52,611 bases of DNA from Burkholderiaceae bacterium (GTDB taxonomy: Bacteria; Pseudomonadota; Gammaproteobacteria; Burkholderiales; Burkholderiaceae_B), in NCBI GenBank assembly GCA_004322135.1, contig SCSG01000035.1:1-52611 (forward strand), given 5' to 3'. This document shows, in pieces, positions 25,635-34,474 of the stretch. Each line of letters begins with the position of its first letter. Position 1 is the first letter of the stretch. The translations under genes and the position numbers were made by a program. Under the pieces are notes generated by a model, which was given only the letters and a program-made list of their open reading frames with translations, did not search any database and was not told the DNA's origin.

Positions 25635-26462
25635 GTGCTGATTGACACGCATTGCCATCTGGATGCTTCCGAGTTCGATGGCGATCGCGCTGACGTGATC
25701 GCGCGAGCCAAAAGTGCGGGGGTGCGCGCCATCGTGATTCCGTCGGTCATGCGCGCCAATTTCACCGTCGTGCGCGAGTTGGCTCATTCATTCGATGGTG
25801 GTTTTTATGCGTTGGGCATACACCCGATGTGCGTGCCACAGGCGCTCGACGATGACCTGCTGGCGCTGGATGATGAAATTGCGGCCTCGCTGGGTGACCC
25901 ACGCTTTGTGGCCATCGGCGAGATAGGGCTGGACTTTTTCATTCCGGCACTTACTGAGCCGGCCATGCGCGCCCGGCAGGAGCGGTTCTACACGGCGCAG
26001 CTCGATCTGGCCTTGCGCCATGGGTTGCCGGTGCTCCTGCATGTTCGGCGTTCGCAGGACGTTTTGCTCAAGCATTTGCGTCGGCGCGCGCATATAGGTG
26101 GTCTTGCTCATGCGTTCAACGGCAGTTTCCAGCAGGCAGGGCAGTTCATTGATCTGGGATTTGCGCTGGGGTTTGGCGGTGCCATGACCTTTGAGAGGGC
26201 TTTGCAGATTCGGCGTCTGGCGGCGGGTGTGCCGCTTGAGGCTCTGGCTCTGGAAACCGATGCGCCGGACATCCCCCCCGCGTGGCTCGGAACGCCTTCG
26301 TTCCCGTCGCGCCGCAACGAACCCGCGCATGTCGCACGTATTGCCAATGTGTTGTCGGAGTTGCGTACATTGCCGCGTCCCGTGCTGGACGCCGCGACAA
26401 ATGCCAATGCACTGCGGGTGATGCCGCGCCTCGCCGCAGCATGGGCGGTGATGGGCGGTTAG
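25635..26462 (+). CDS. TatD-family metal-dependent hydrolase
   Basis: This 275-residue TIM-barrel hydrolase has the metal motif IDTHCHLD at the start, GIHPMCVP, GEIGLDFF, LHVRRSQD, HAFNGS and a final LETDAPDIPP. TatD proteins are deoxyribonucleases acting on 3' ends, with a proposed role in repair and DNA turnover. GEIGLDFF replaces the usual GE-GLDYY, a mild change. The GTG start at 25635 has AGGAGC ahead of it. The gene is 20 bases behind lolD and 85 bases ahead of comEC. Confidence 0.92.
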   Translation: MLIDTHCHLDASEFDGDRADVIARAKSAGVRAIVIPSVMRANFTVVRELAHSFDGGFYALGIHPMCVPQALDDDLLALDDEIAASLGDPRFVAIGEIGLDFFIPALTEPAMRARQERFYTAQLDLALRHGLPVLLHVRRSQDVLLKHLRRRAHIGGLAHAFNGSFQQAGQFIDLGFALGFGGAMTFERALQIRRLAAGVPLEALALETDAPDIPPAWLGTPSFPSRRNEPAHVARIANVLSELRTLPRPVLDAATNANALRVMPRLAAAWAVMGG

Positions 26463-26547
26463 GTAGAAGCCGTAGTCCCGCATTTGTCGCGCTGAGCGGT
26501 CAGCACGCACGCAACGACCCTATGCTGTTTCCTTTGCGGAGGAAACT

Positions 26548-29037
26548 GTGCTTGGGCGGACGAGTATCATGGCTTTCTTGCTCGCTTCGGGCGTCGTTCA
26601 TGGCTTGCCCCAGCTGCCTGATGCTTTTATGCTTGGCGTTTCGGCCGCTATGTTGGCCGTTTTTTCTGCCGTCGCCGCAGTGGTCGGCCCCACCAGGCGC
26701 GCATATCCATGGCGAGTAGTGGTTCCCGCTTGGGCGGCCCTGTGCGGCCTGACGTACACAGTGGCCCTGGCCGACCTTCGTCTCGCTGATGCACTGGCCG
26801 AAGACAATCAGAACAAGGTTTCGCGTGTGGTGCTTCAGGTGGCAAGTCTTCCACGTGTCACGTTGGACAGTCGCGTATTCGAGGCCGAGGTCATTTCTTC
26901 GCGGCCGCTGGGTGTGCCATCGCGCATCCAGGTCTCGTGGAACGCACCTGGCCGTTCCGGCCCCTATGGCCGGTTTGGGGCTCCAGAGGCTGAATTGCCC
27001 GAATTGGTGCCCGGGCAGATCTGGCGCATGTCGCTGACGTTGAAGCGCCCCCACGGTGTACGCAACCCGTACGGCTTTGATTACGAGTCGCATCTTTTCG
27101 CGCGCGGTATACGCGCGACGGGTAGTGTGCGCGGCAATCCAGTTCTGCTGGATGACCGGCCATGGTCCAGCTTGACCATCGTTGCCCAACGGGCGCGTCA
27201 TCGCGTGCGCGAGGCGGCTTCGCCGTACGTGGAAGGGATGCGTTATGGCCCCGTGCTCCTGGCCCTGAGTGTTGGCGATCAGGCAGGCATTAAGGCGTCA
27301 GACTGGGTGGTCTTCAACCGCGCGGGTTTAAGTCACCTCATCGCCATCAGCGGCGGACACATCACGATGATTGCGGCGGTGGGTGGCCTGACCGTATTCT
27401 GGTTGTGGCGTCGCTGGCGGATCGGTGGGCGAATGCTGGCCGAGTACATGCCCGCGCAGATCGTTGCGGCACTGGCGGCGCTGCTGGTGGCCTGGCTGTA
27501 TTGTCTGCTGGCGGGCTGGGGCGTTCCGGCGCAACGAACCTTTCTGATGCTGGGCGTGGTGGGTGGCGCGCACGTTTTTCGCGTGCCCCTCACCGCTACT
27601 CGCGTGCTTTGTGTGGCGGCCCTGGCCGTGGTGATTCTGGACCCATGGGCAGTGCTGGCCAGCGGATTCTGGCTGTCTTTCGGCGCGGTGTGGGTGTTGA
27701 TGGCCAGCGAGGCATGGTGGGGGCAGCAAATACGGCGTGCCACACAGTCCAGGTTGCGTGCCGTGATGCTTTTCATGGTGGTTGCAACAGCGCTGCAGCT
27801 GGCCATTACGGCTGCCCTGATGCCTGTGCTGGCGCTTCTGTTTCATGAAGTGTCGCTGGTGTCGCCTCTGGCCAATGCTTACGCCATTCCCCTGATCACG
27901 CTGCTCGTGACGCCCCTGTCGCTGCTGCTGGCCTTGTTTGCCCTGATTCCAGGGTGCCAGCTCGTGGCGTCGTGGACGGCGTGGGTGGGGCATGCCGTGC
28001 TCGACGCGTTGATGCAGCCTACCGTGTGGCTGACGCAGATGGAACTGGCGAGCGTCACGGTGCCTGAGGCGCCGATATGGCTGACGTTATTGGCGGTCCT
28101 TGGTCTGCTGGTGGCCATTCTGCCTTATGGTTTGCCATTGAGGCACGCGGGCTGGTTGTTGATGCTGCCAGCGTTGTTCTGGCGTCCAGAGAGGCCTCCG
28201 CCCGGGGGGTGGAACGCCTTTGCGCTGGACGTGGGACAAGCGGCTTCGTTCGTCGTTCAGACCGCGCGTCATGTCCTGGTGTTTGATACCGGGCTGCGGA
28301 GCAGCCCCGAGTCCGATGGCGGTGCGCGTGTTGTTTGGCCGTTTTTGCGCGCCCTTGGCGAGACGAAGCTTGACGTGCTCGTGGTATCGCATGCCGATAT
28401 TGACCACGCGGGCGGCGTGCGAAGCTTGCTTTCTGCGGCGCAGGTGCAGCAGTCCTACAGTTCGTTTGATTTGCCAGCCTACCTTGAACGCGAGGCAGGT
28501 CTACTGGGCCAGCCTGGCCGATTGCCGGCGTTGCCGCTGGCGGTATCCGTCTGTGAGTACGGGACAGTTTGGCACGTTGACGGCGTGACGTTCGAGTTCC
28601 TGTGGCCGCTGGCCGTCGATGTGAGCCGGGTCAGGTCAAAGCTGGCGCGCAATAACGACCGGGCCTGCGTGTTGCGCGTGCGCGGGCAGCATCATTCCGT
28701 TTTACTGACTGGTGATATTGGTGTTGCTCAGGAACGTCAGCTGGTTCGCCGTGGCCTTGGCAATATTGATGTGGTGGCAGTCGCGCATCATGGATCCAAG
28801 GGTTCGTCCGCGCCCGAGTTTGTGCAACACACGAAGGCACTGCACGCCATTGCCCAAGTAGGCGCGTTGAACCACTATGGCCACCCCAACGCGGCCGTCG
28901 AACAGCGCTGGGTTTCGTCAGGCGCGCAATTTTGGCGAACTGACAGGGACGGAGCCATTTCCGTGTACTCTCGTGCCGAACGGTTGGCTGTGCGGGCCGC
29001 GCGGCGTACCCAGCATCGGTATTGGCACGGAATGTGA
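26548..29037 (+). CDS. comEC: DNA uptake channel ComEC/Rec2
   Basis: ComEC carries incoming single-stranded DNA across the inner membrane in natural transformation. The 829-residue protein has N-terminal membrane helices and an OB-like DUF4131 region, the Competence domain (SHLIAISGGHITMIAAVGG and many helices, about 250-530), and a C-terminal metallo-beta-lactamase-like domain with the metal motif VVSHADIDHAGG and VAVAHHGSKGSS. Length is complete with no break. The start is GTG 26548 with GGAGG five bases ahead. No other competence gene is in the window; many betaproteobacteria keep comEC without known competence. Confidence 0.95.
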   Translation: MLGRTSIMAFLLASGVVHGLPQLPDAFMLGVSAAMLAVFSAVAAVVGPTRRAYPWRVVVPAWAALCGLTYTVALADLRLADALAEDNQNKVSRVVLQVASLPRVTLDSRVFEAEVISSRPLGVPSRIQVSWNAPGRSGPYGRFGAPEAELPELVPGQIWRMSLTLKRPHGVRNPYGFDYESHLFARGIRATGSVRGNPVLLDDRPWSSLTIVAQRARHRVREAASPYVEGMRYGPVLLALSVGDQAGIKASDWVVFNRAGLSHLIAISGGHITMIAAVGGLTVFWLWRRWRIGGRMLAEYMPAQIVAALAALLVAWLYCLLAGWGVPAQRTFLMLGVVGGAHVFRVPLTATRVLCVAALAVVILDPWAVLASGFWLSFGAVWVLMASEAWWGQQIRRATQSRLRAVMLFMVVATALQLAITAALMPVLALLFHEVSLVSPLANAYAIPLITLLVTPLSLLLALFALIPGCQLVASWTAWVGHAVLDALMQPTVWLTQMELASVTVPEAPIWLTLLAVLGLLVAILPYGLPLRHAGWLLMLPALFWRPERPPPGGWNAFALDVGQAASFVVQTARHVLVFDTGLRSSPESDGGARVVWPFLRALGETKLDVLVVSHADIDHAGGVRSLLSAAQVQQSYSSFDLPAYLEREAGLLGQPGRLPALPLAVSVCEYGTVWHVDGVTFEFLWPLAVDVSRVRSKLARNNDRACVLRVRGQHHSVLLTGDIGVAQERQLVRRGLGNIDVVAVAHHGSKGSSAPEFVQHTKALHAIAQVGALNHYGHPNAAVEQRWVSSGAQFWRTDRDGAISVYSRAERLAVRAARRTQHRYWHGM

Positions 29038-29088
29038 ATGCGGTTTGTAGAGTAAGCTTAAGGTTACGATCCTTGTCGCGGAGTGCTT

Positions 29089-30012
29089 ATGCCGGAACCT
29101 CGTCTTGACTATGTAATGTGTGCAAGTCCTTCGGGTACGCATCGAATGGCGTATTGGGAGTGGGGCGATCCGGAAAACGACAACGTCCTGCTATGTGTCC
29201 ACGGGCTGACGCGCAGCGGTCGTGATTTCGACGAGTTGGCGAAGCGGTTGCTAATGCAGTACAGGGTGGTTTGCCCCGACGTTGTAGGGCGCGGCAAGTC
29301 TGACTGGCTGGTTAATCCCGTCGGTTACTCGGTGCCTCAATACGTGGCCGACATGCTGACTCTCATTGCCCGCCTGAATCCTGCGCGGCTTGATTGGGTG
29401 GGGACGTCCATGGGTGGGCTTATTGCTTTGGGGCTGGCCGGAACGCTGGCGATGTCGGCAGCGCAACGGCCCAACCGGGGCGCGTTCGGCCTTGCTCCGG
29501 AGCGTACCGTGCGTTTTAACAAGCTGGTTTTGAACGACGTTGGCCCCGAGCTGAACATCGATGGTCTGGACCGGATTGTCGACTATGTCGGCACGAGCCC
29601 CCGGTTCGGTACCTTCGCGCAGGCCGTAGAGTATGTGCGCTCGATTTCCGGTGGCTTTGGGCAACACACACAGGCTCAATGGGAGCAGTTGACGCGCAAT
29701 GTGTTCAACCAGCAGGACGGACAATGGATCAAGCATTACGACGTGCGCATGGCCGAGCCGATGGCGTTGCAGAACGAGGCGGCTGTAAAGGCGTCCGAGT
29801 TGCTGTTGTGGGCGGCCTACCAAAGCATAACGGCGCCGATACTGATCATTCGCGGAGCACAGTCTGACCTGTTGTCGGTGGACGCGGCGCGTGCGATGCT
29901 GGCTCGGAACCCGCGTGCGAAAATGGTCGAATATCCCGATGTGGGACATGCGCCCACACTGCAGGTCGATAGCCAGATCGAGCCGATCAGGCAGTTTCTG
30001 CTTGCAACTTAA
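29089..30012 (+). CDS. Alpha/beta hydrolase
   Basis: This 307-residue protein has the alpha/beta hydrolase core: LLCVHGLTRSGRDF (oxyanion-hole region), the nucleophile elbow VGTSMGG with S107, and a C-terminal DVGHAPTL holding the catalytic histidine; the acid is likely in the SDLLSVD region. There is no signal peptide. The substrate cannot be predicted; such proteins hydrolyse esters, lactones or thioesters. ATG 29089 is preceded by GGAG and preferred over the GTG two codons earlier. It lies 5 bases ahead of the PHP gene on the same strand. Confidence 0.87.
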   Translation: MPEPRLDYVMCASPSGTHRMAYWEWGDPENDNVLLCVHGLTRSGRDFDELAKRLLMQYRVVCPDVVGRGKSDWLVNPVGYSVPQYVADMLTLIARLNPARLDWVGTSMGGLIALGLAGTLAMSAAQRPNRGAFGLAPERTVRFNKLVLNDVGPELNIDGLDRIVDYVGTSPRFGTFAQAVEYVRSISGGFGQHTQAQWEQLTRNVFNQQDGQWIKHYDVRMAEPMALQNEAAVKASELLLWAAYQSITAPILIIRGAQSDLLSVDAARAMLARNPRAKMVEYPDVGHAPTLQVDSQIEPIRQFLLAT

Positions 30013-30017
30013 TCCTC

Positions 30018-30869
30018 ATGACCGATACGAATCATCCACTTAATGTTGATCTGCACTGTCATTCGAATGTATCGGATGGCGTGCTTGGACCCGATGCGCT
30101 GGCGCGCCGTGCGCACGACAATGGCGTGCAGGTGTGGTCGCTGACTGACCATGATGAACTGTCTGGCCTCACCGATGCGGGTGAAGCGGCGCGCGCACTG
30201 GGTATGGTGTTTATCCCGGGCGTGGAAATTTCGGCAACCTGGGCAGGCCAGACCGTGCATGTGGTGGGCCTGAACATCAACCCTGAGCACTCCGCCTTGC
30301 GCTCCGGACTGGCGGCCATCCGGGCAGACCGTTTGAGTCGCGCCGGCGAAATGGCCCAGCGCCTGGATGTTTTGGGAATTCAGGGTGCTTATGACGGGGC
30401 TTTGCGTTACGCGGGCAATCCCGAGTTGATCAGCCGCACGCATTTTGCGCGGTTCATGGTGGACCGGGGTGTCTGCACATCAATGCAGGATGCCTTTGAC
30501 AGATATCTGGGTGGCGGCAAGCCGGCGTATGTCCGTGTCCGCTGGGCCAGTCTGGCCGATGCCGTCTCGTGGATACTACAGGCTGGCGGACGAGCTGTCC
30601 TGGCTCATCCGGGCCGCTATGTGTACACGGCAACGCAGTTCGACGCTTTGTTCGACGATTTTCAGCAACTTGGCGGACAGGGCATTGAAGTTGTCACGGG
30701 CAGCCATCGGCCCGCACAGTACCGGCAGTATGCCGACGTTGCCAGGCATTACGGATTCCTGGCTTCGCGCGGTTCTGACTTCCATGCGCCAAAGGAAAGC
30801 CACGTAGATCTGGGCGGCCTGCCACCTTTGCCTGCAGGCTTGACGCCAGTCTGGCACGACTGGATCTGA
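30018..30869 (+). CDS. PHP-domain phosphoesterase (RNase AM / TrpH family)
   Basis: This 283-residue protein is a polymerase and histidinol phosphatase (PHP) domain enzyme: the metal motifs are DLHCHSNVSDG, WSLTDHDELSG, GVEISATW, AVLAHPGRY and GSDFHAPK. The E. coli homologue (YciV/RNase AM) removes nucleotides from RNA 5' ends and acts on nucleoside 3',5'-bisphosphates. It follows the alpha/beta hydrolase by 5 bases and converges on the BPSS1780 gene with a 22-base gap. The L-threonylcarbamoyladenylate synthase gene often found nearby in relatives is not present. Confidence 0.88.
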   Translation: MTDTNHPLNVDLHCHSNVSDGVLGPDALARRAHDNGVQVWSLTDHDELSGLTDAGEAARALGMVFIPGVEISATWAGQTVHVVGLNINPEHSALRSGLAAIRADRLSRAGEMAQRLDVLGIQGAYDGALRYAGNPELISRTHFARFMVDRGVCTSMQDAFDRYLGGGKPAYVRVRWASLADAVSWILQAGGRAVLAHPGRYVYTATQFDALFDDFQQLGGQGIEVVTGSHRPAQYRQYADVARHYGFLASRGSDFHAPKESHVDLGGLPPLPAGLTPVWHDWI

Positions 30870-30891
30870 TCTCTCGCTCCGTTGTCGGCTG

Positions 30892-31686
30892 TCAGCCGTT
30901 GGCGGCGTCGTCTGTGGGTTGTGTGGAGTAGCTGTCGCCGAATACGCTCATATAGGTCGGGTAGAAGCTGCAATACAGAATGGCAGCGATAATCAGGTTG
31001 ACCGGGGTGAGGATGAGTTGCACGACACCTGTGCCAAGTCCCATCGCGACGAGCATATTGCCCGCTAATTGCACAGCAAGGAAAATAAGACCCCAACTGG
31101 CTCCGTACAGCAGGAACGGCCATTTATTGCGCCAGCACGCTACCATGGAATAAAACAGCGCCTGAGCCAGCTTGATGCGGTGCCAGCCCATAAGGGCTGG
31201 CGCGTGCCAGAACAATGCGGAAATCAGCAGGTACAGGACCCCGAAAACGACGAAGGGGCCGCGAATGGCCCCGGCCAGATCCTGCTGGCTGATGGTTCCA
31301 TCGGCTCCAACCGCAGCCATCAGGTTGTCGAGGAAAGGTAGTGTCGCCACCAAGCCGCCCAGAAGGCAAATCACAAGGTACACCAGACCCAGCCGCACCA
31401 GGCTGCGTCGCGCCTGGATGTCGTGCAGCGGAGCCAGCCACATTCCGGGCATCATGGTCCGATTGGCGACGATGTTGCGACAGGCGTTCAGGGTGATGAA
31501 CGTGAGGATGGGCATGGCCGCGATGAGCGCCATCTGCCCAAGCAGCGGGATGAGGTACGCGATGGTGATCAGGAAGCCGGTTATCAGGCTCCAGAAGAAC
31601 ATGGCCATGGGCTGGCGCTTGAAAATTCCGGCCCCCTCTTGTATCCATAGCCAGCCCGATGAAAACGGGAGAGTCGCTGCTTGCAT
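30892..31686 (-). CDS. BPSS1780-family membrane protein
   Basis: This 264-residue inner-membrane protein has about six hydrophobic helices and the family pattern at its N-terminus, SGWLWIQEGAGIFKRQPM, followed by LITGFLITIAYLIPLLGQM. The family is common in Burkholderiales and has no known function. ATG 31686 gives the normal N-terminus; the frame extends further but overlaps the promoter side. It is 49 bases downstream of the homoserine kinase gene on the same strand, so the two are probably one transcript. Confidence 0.85.
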   Translation of the reverse strand: MQAATLPFSSGWLWIQEGAGIFKRQPMAMFFWSLITGFLITIAYLIPLLGQMALIAAMPILTFITLNACRNIVANRTMMPGMWLAPLHDIQARRSLVRLGLVYLVICLLGGLVATLPFLDNLMAAVGADGTISQQDLAGAIRGPFVVFGVLYLLISALFWHAPALMGWHRIKLAQALFYSMVACWRNKWPFLLYGASWGLIFLAVQLAGNMLVAMGLGTGVVQLILTPVNLIIAAILYCSFYPTYMSVFGDSYSTQPTDDAANG

Positions 31687-31735
31687 GATGTGTTTCGGTC
31701 CAAAAAACGAGCTTGTTACGAGTCGACCAATGTGT

Positions 31736-32704
31736 TTATGGTAACGCCAGTGCGGCATCCTGGCGGCGTGCCAGTAAAACGCGCTCGAAATGGCGTGGAT
31801 CGTGGGGTTTGATGGTTTGGGCGGGGCGGGGCAGGTAATAGTCGAACAGACGCGACACCCAGAAGCGCAGGGCAGCCGCCTGCAACAGTGTTGGCCATGC
31901 CAGTTTTTCTTCTGCCGTGAAGGGCCGGATTACGGCATAGGCATCCAGCCACGCGCGCAGCTTTTCGGGTTCGAAGGTCCCCGTATGGCGCTCGATGCAC
32001 CAGTCGTTCACACTGACGGCAACGTCAAACAGCCATGTGTCCCAGCCTGCGAAATAGAAGTCGATGAAGCCGCCCATCTTGGGCATTTCGAACGTGCCGT
32101 CAAAAAGAACGTTATCGCGAAACAGGTCACAGTGCGCCGGGCCGTAGGGCAGGCTCTTGTAGGTTGTGCTTTCGGCAAAGCGCGTTTGCTCGTCGAGTAC
32201 TGTTTGAATCAGCCGAGCCTGCGCCGCGTCCAGGAAGGGGATGATGTGAGGTATGGTTTCTTGCCACCAGGCAAGGCCGCGCAGGTTCGGTTGCCGAATG
32301 GTGAATGATTGCCCCGCAAGGTGGGCGCGCGCCAGCGTTTCGCCCGCCAGTGCGCAATGGGTCGGTCCTGGGTCTGGTTCGTAGCCGCCCGACAGACGCG
32401 TGACGATAGTACTTGGCTTGCCATGCAGCGTTGTCAGCCGTTTTCCATTGGTTTGAGTCTGCGGCTGGGGCACGGGGATGCCCAGAGCAGCCAGGTGGTG
32501 CATGAGCTCGATATAGAACGGCAACTGGTCTGCCTTTAGGACCTCGAACAGGGTCAGAACGTATTCCCCGTGGGTGGTGGTGAGAAAGTAGTTTGTATTT
32601 TCGATCCCTGCGGTAATGCCACGCAGAGTCACCAGCTCACCCAAGTTGTATCGGGTAAGCAATTTGCGGGCGTCATTGTCGTTGACGGGGGTAAAAACGG
32701 CCAT
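31736..32704 (-). CDS. thrB: Homoserine kinase (ThrB, aminoglycoside-phosphotransferase fold)
   Basis: This enzyme phosphorylates L-homoserine in threonine synthesis. The 322-residue protein belongs to the choline-kinase-like type found in Burkholderiales and Pseudomonas, unrelated to the GHMP-type enzyme of E. coli. Visible landmarks are GITAGIENTNYFL, the catalytic loop GPAHCDLFRDNVLFDG and the metal site GGFIDFYFAGWD. ATG 32704 is chosen over the earlier ATG at 32731. A hairpin (32734-32752) lies in its leader. asd, another aspartate-pathway gene, is in the same window but not linked. Confidence 0.92.
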   Translation of the reverse strand: MAVFTPVNDNDARKLLTRYNLGELVTLRGITAGIENTNYFLTTTHGEYVLTLFEVLKADQLPFYIELMHHLAALGIPVPQPQTQTNGKRLTTLHGKPSTIVTRLSGGYEPDPGPTHCALAGETLARAHLAGQSFTIRQPNLRGLAWWQETIPHIIPFLDAAQARLIQTVLDEQTRFAESTTYKSLPYGPAHCDLFRDNVLFDGTFEMPKMGGFIDFYFAGWDTWLFDVAVSVNDWCIERHTGTFEPEKLRAWLDAYAVIRPFTAEEKLAWPTLLQAAALRFWVSRLFDYYLPRPAQTIKPHDPRHFERVLLARRQDAALALP

Positions 32705-33005
32705 AGGCTGCAAGCTCGATGAAGTGGACAACAGGCCCGTTCAGTTCGGGCCATCGATTTTAGACCATGATGCTGACATCGCGTATGCATCATAAGCGAA
32801 GCGCTGGCGCCGGGGTAAGGCATTCGGTGCCGGTAAACGTTAAAATTGGCGCAGTGCCGCGGCTGGGTGCCCGAGCGCTTGCGTTCAGTTGGCAGCCCTC
32901 CGCACTCCGGAGACGTCGTAAGTCTGCCCTGTGTTGTGTCCTGCTTTTTTTTCTGGTCTTGTGAACACTTTTCCGAATTCCGATTTTTGCGATGCCACGC
33001 TTGCG
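32705..33005. promoter_or_regulatory. Divergent intergenic region thrB/dusA with hairpin and dyad
   Basis: About 300 bases separate the two divergent genes. GGCCCG (32734-32739) and CGGGCC (32747-32752) form a 6-bp stem in the thrB leader. ATGATGC (32767-32773) and GCATCAT (32787-32793) form a perfect 7-bp inverted repeat with a 13-bp spacer, a possible operator. On the minus strand a TAAAAT -10-like box lies next to it. No tRNA or small gene is visible. Confidence 0.35.
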
Positions 33006-34004
33006 ATGCCGGCGACGAGTCCTGTACTTGCCGCCGCCGATTGGCGCCTGTGCGTGGCACCAATGGTGGACGTGACGGATCGGCACTGCCGCTACTTCCA
33101 CCGCCTGCTGGCTCCCAGAGCACGTTTGTATACCGAAATGATCGCCACAGGGGCGTTGCTGCACGGCGATGTGGAGCGCATTCTGGATTTTGACCATGCC
33201 GAGCGGCCGGTGGCGTTGCAGCTGGGTGGCAGCGAGCCTGATGCGCTGGCGCATGGTGCGCGTCTGGGCGAACAATTGGGCTATGACGAAATCAATCTTA
33301 ATTGCGGCTGCCCTTCGGAGCGTGTGCAAAAGGGCGCGTTTGGAGCCTGTCTGATGGCCGAGCCGCGTTTGGTGGCCGACTGTGTCAGCGCCATGCAGGA
33401 TGTGGTGTCGGTGCCGGTTACCGTCAAGCACAGGCTGGGCCTGGACTACGACGACTCGTATCAGTTTGCTGCCGATTTCATTGGGGCGTTGCACGAGGTG
33501 GGCTGCCGCGTGTTCATTGTGCATGCGCGCAACGCCGTACTGAAGGGTCTGTCGCCCCGAGACAATCGCGAGATTCCGCCGCTGCGCTATGACATGGTGA
33601 CGCGCCTTAAGGCCGACTTTCCCGACAGCACGATTGTGTTGAATGGTGGCATTCTTCGCGCGGATGGTGCATACGATTTGCTTGGCGATTACGATGGGGT
33701 CATGCTTGGGCGCGCCGCCTGGCACAACCCGGGCATATTGTCCGAGCTGTCGCGGCGGTGCTATCCGGAAGTGCCGGTGCCCGACCCGGCTCGAGTTGTA
33801 CTGGGTATGGTTGAGTATGCGGCGCGGGAGGTGGCCAAAGGGGTGCCATTGAGGGTCATCGTGCGCCCGATGCTGGGCTGGATGAGTGGGTGTACAGGCG
33901 CCCGCCAGTGGCGCCGGACACTTTCAGACCCCAAAGAGTTGGGTGGCAACGACCCCGAGGTCATTGGGCGGGCCTGGGAAGCCCTGGCTGGGCAGCAGAG
34001 CTGA
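33006..34004 (+). CDS. dusA: tRNA-dihydrouridine(20/20a) synthase
   Basis: DusA uses FMN to reduce uridine 20 and 20a in the tRNA D-loop. The 332-residue protein shows LCVAPMVDVTDRHCRYFHRL at the start, EINLNCGCPSERVQ with KGAFGACLM holding the active cysteine, VKHRLGLDY, FIVHARNAVLKGLSP and the GVMLGRAAWHNP phosphate-binding loop. The DusA-specific GALLHGD and LQLGGS pieces set it apart from DusB and DusC. The frame runs upstream to 32931; ATG 33006 gives the normal length, with GTG 32961 as an alternative, and neither has a strong ribosome binding site. The stop lies 2 bases before the end of the converging CBS gene. Confidence 0.92.
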   Translation: MPATSPVLAAADWRLCVAPMVDVTDRHCRYFHRLLAPRARLYTEMIATGALLHGDVERILDFDHAERPVALQLGGSEPDALAHGARLGEQLGYDEINLNCGCPSERVQKGAFGACLMAEPRLVADCVSAMQDVVSVPVTVKHRLGLDYDDSYQFAADFIGALHEVGCRVFIVHARNAVLKGLSPRDNREIPPLRYDMVTRLKADFPDSTIVLNGGILRADGAYDLLGDYDGVMLGRAAWHNPGILSELSRRCYPEVPVPDPARVVLGMVEYAAREVAKGVPLRVIVRPMLGWMSGCTGARQWRRTLSDPKELGGNDPEVIGRAWEALAGQQS

Positions 34005-34006
34005 GG

Positions 34007-34474
34007 TTACTCTGCGGCCTGCACGTCGCTTTGATCGCCCCCAGGCCAGTCGCGAATGTAGGCTTTGAGCATGGTGTTTTCAAACTGCTGCGCAGCAACA
34101 ATTGCCTGGGCCATGTCGTAGAAGGAAATGACTCCATGCAATGTCGGCCCATCCATGACCGGCATGTAGCGCACGTGCTTGTCAAGCATGAGTCTTTGCA
34201 CTTCGTCGGCGCTGGTGTTGGGGGTAACGCTGATGGGCGCATCGTTCATGATGCTGCGTATGGTGTAGGTACCCACGACGCCCCTGTTGCGGTGCAGGTG
34301 CTGGATGATTTCCCGGAAAGTAAGCATGCCCGCCAGCTCGCCGTGCTCCATGATGACCAGCGAACCGATGTCCTGTTCGCTCATGGTTTCGATGGCCAGG
34401 GCAATGGAAGTGTCGGGGGTTGCCGTGTAAAGGGTATGGCCTTTGACGCGTAATATTTCACTGACTTTCAACAT
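34007..34474 (-). CDS. Two-CBS-domain protein
   Basis: This 155-residue cytoplasmic protein is made of two CBS domains: the first about 1-60 (ILRVKGHTLYTATPDTSIAL to GMLTFREI), the second about 80-145 (IMNDAPISVTPNTSADEVQR to GVISFYDMAQAI). CBS pairs bind adenine nucleotides and act as energy or ligand sensors for a partner. ATG 34474 has AAGGAGG directly ahead and overlaps the end of the YihY-type gene by 17 bases, so its translation is tied to that membrane protein, which is a plausible partner. Confidence 0.9.
   Translation of the reverse strand: MLKVSEILRVKGHTLYTATPDTSIALAIETMSEQDIGSLVIMEHGELAGMLTFREIIQHLHRNRGVVGTYTIRSIMNDAPISVTPNTSADEVQRLMLDKHVRYMPVMDGPTLHGVISFYDMAQAIVAAQQFENTMLKAYIRDWPGGDQSDVQAAE

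Noticed and set aside
32800-32960. tRNA-like segment ahead of dusA
   Set aside because: Some GC-rich pairing exists, but no cloverleaf with a T arm (GGTTCGA-type) can be drawn.
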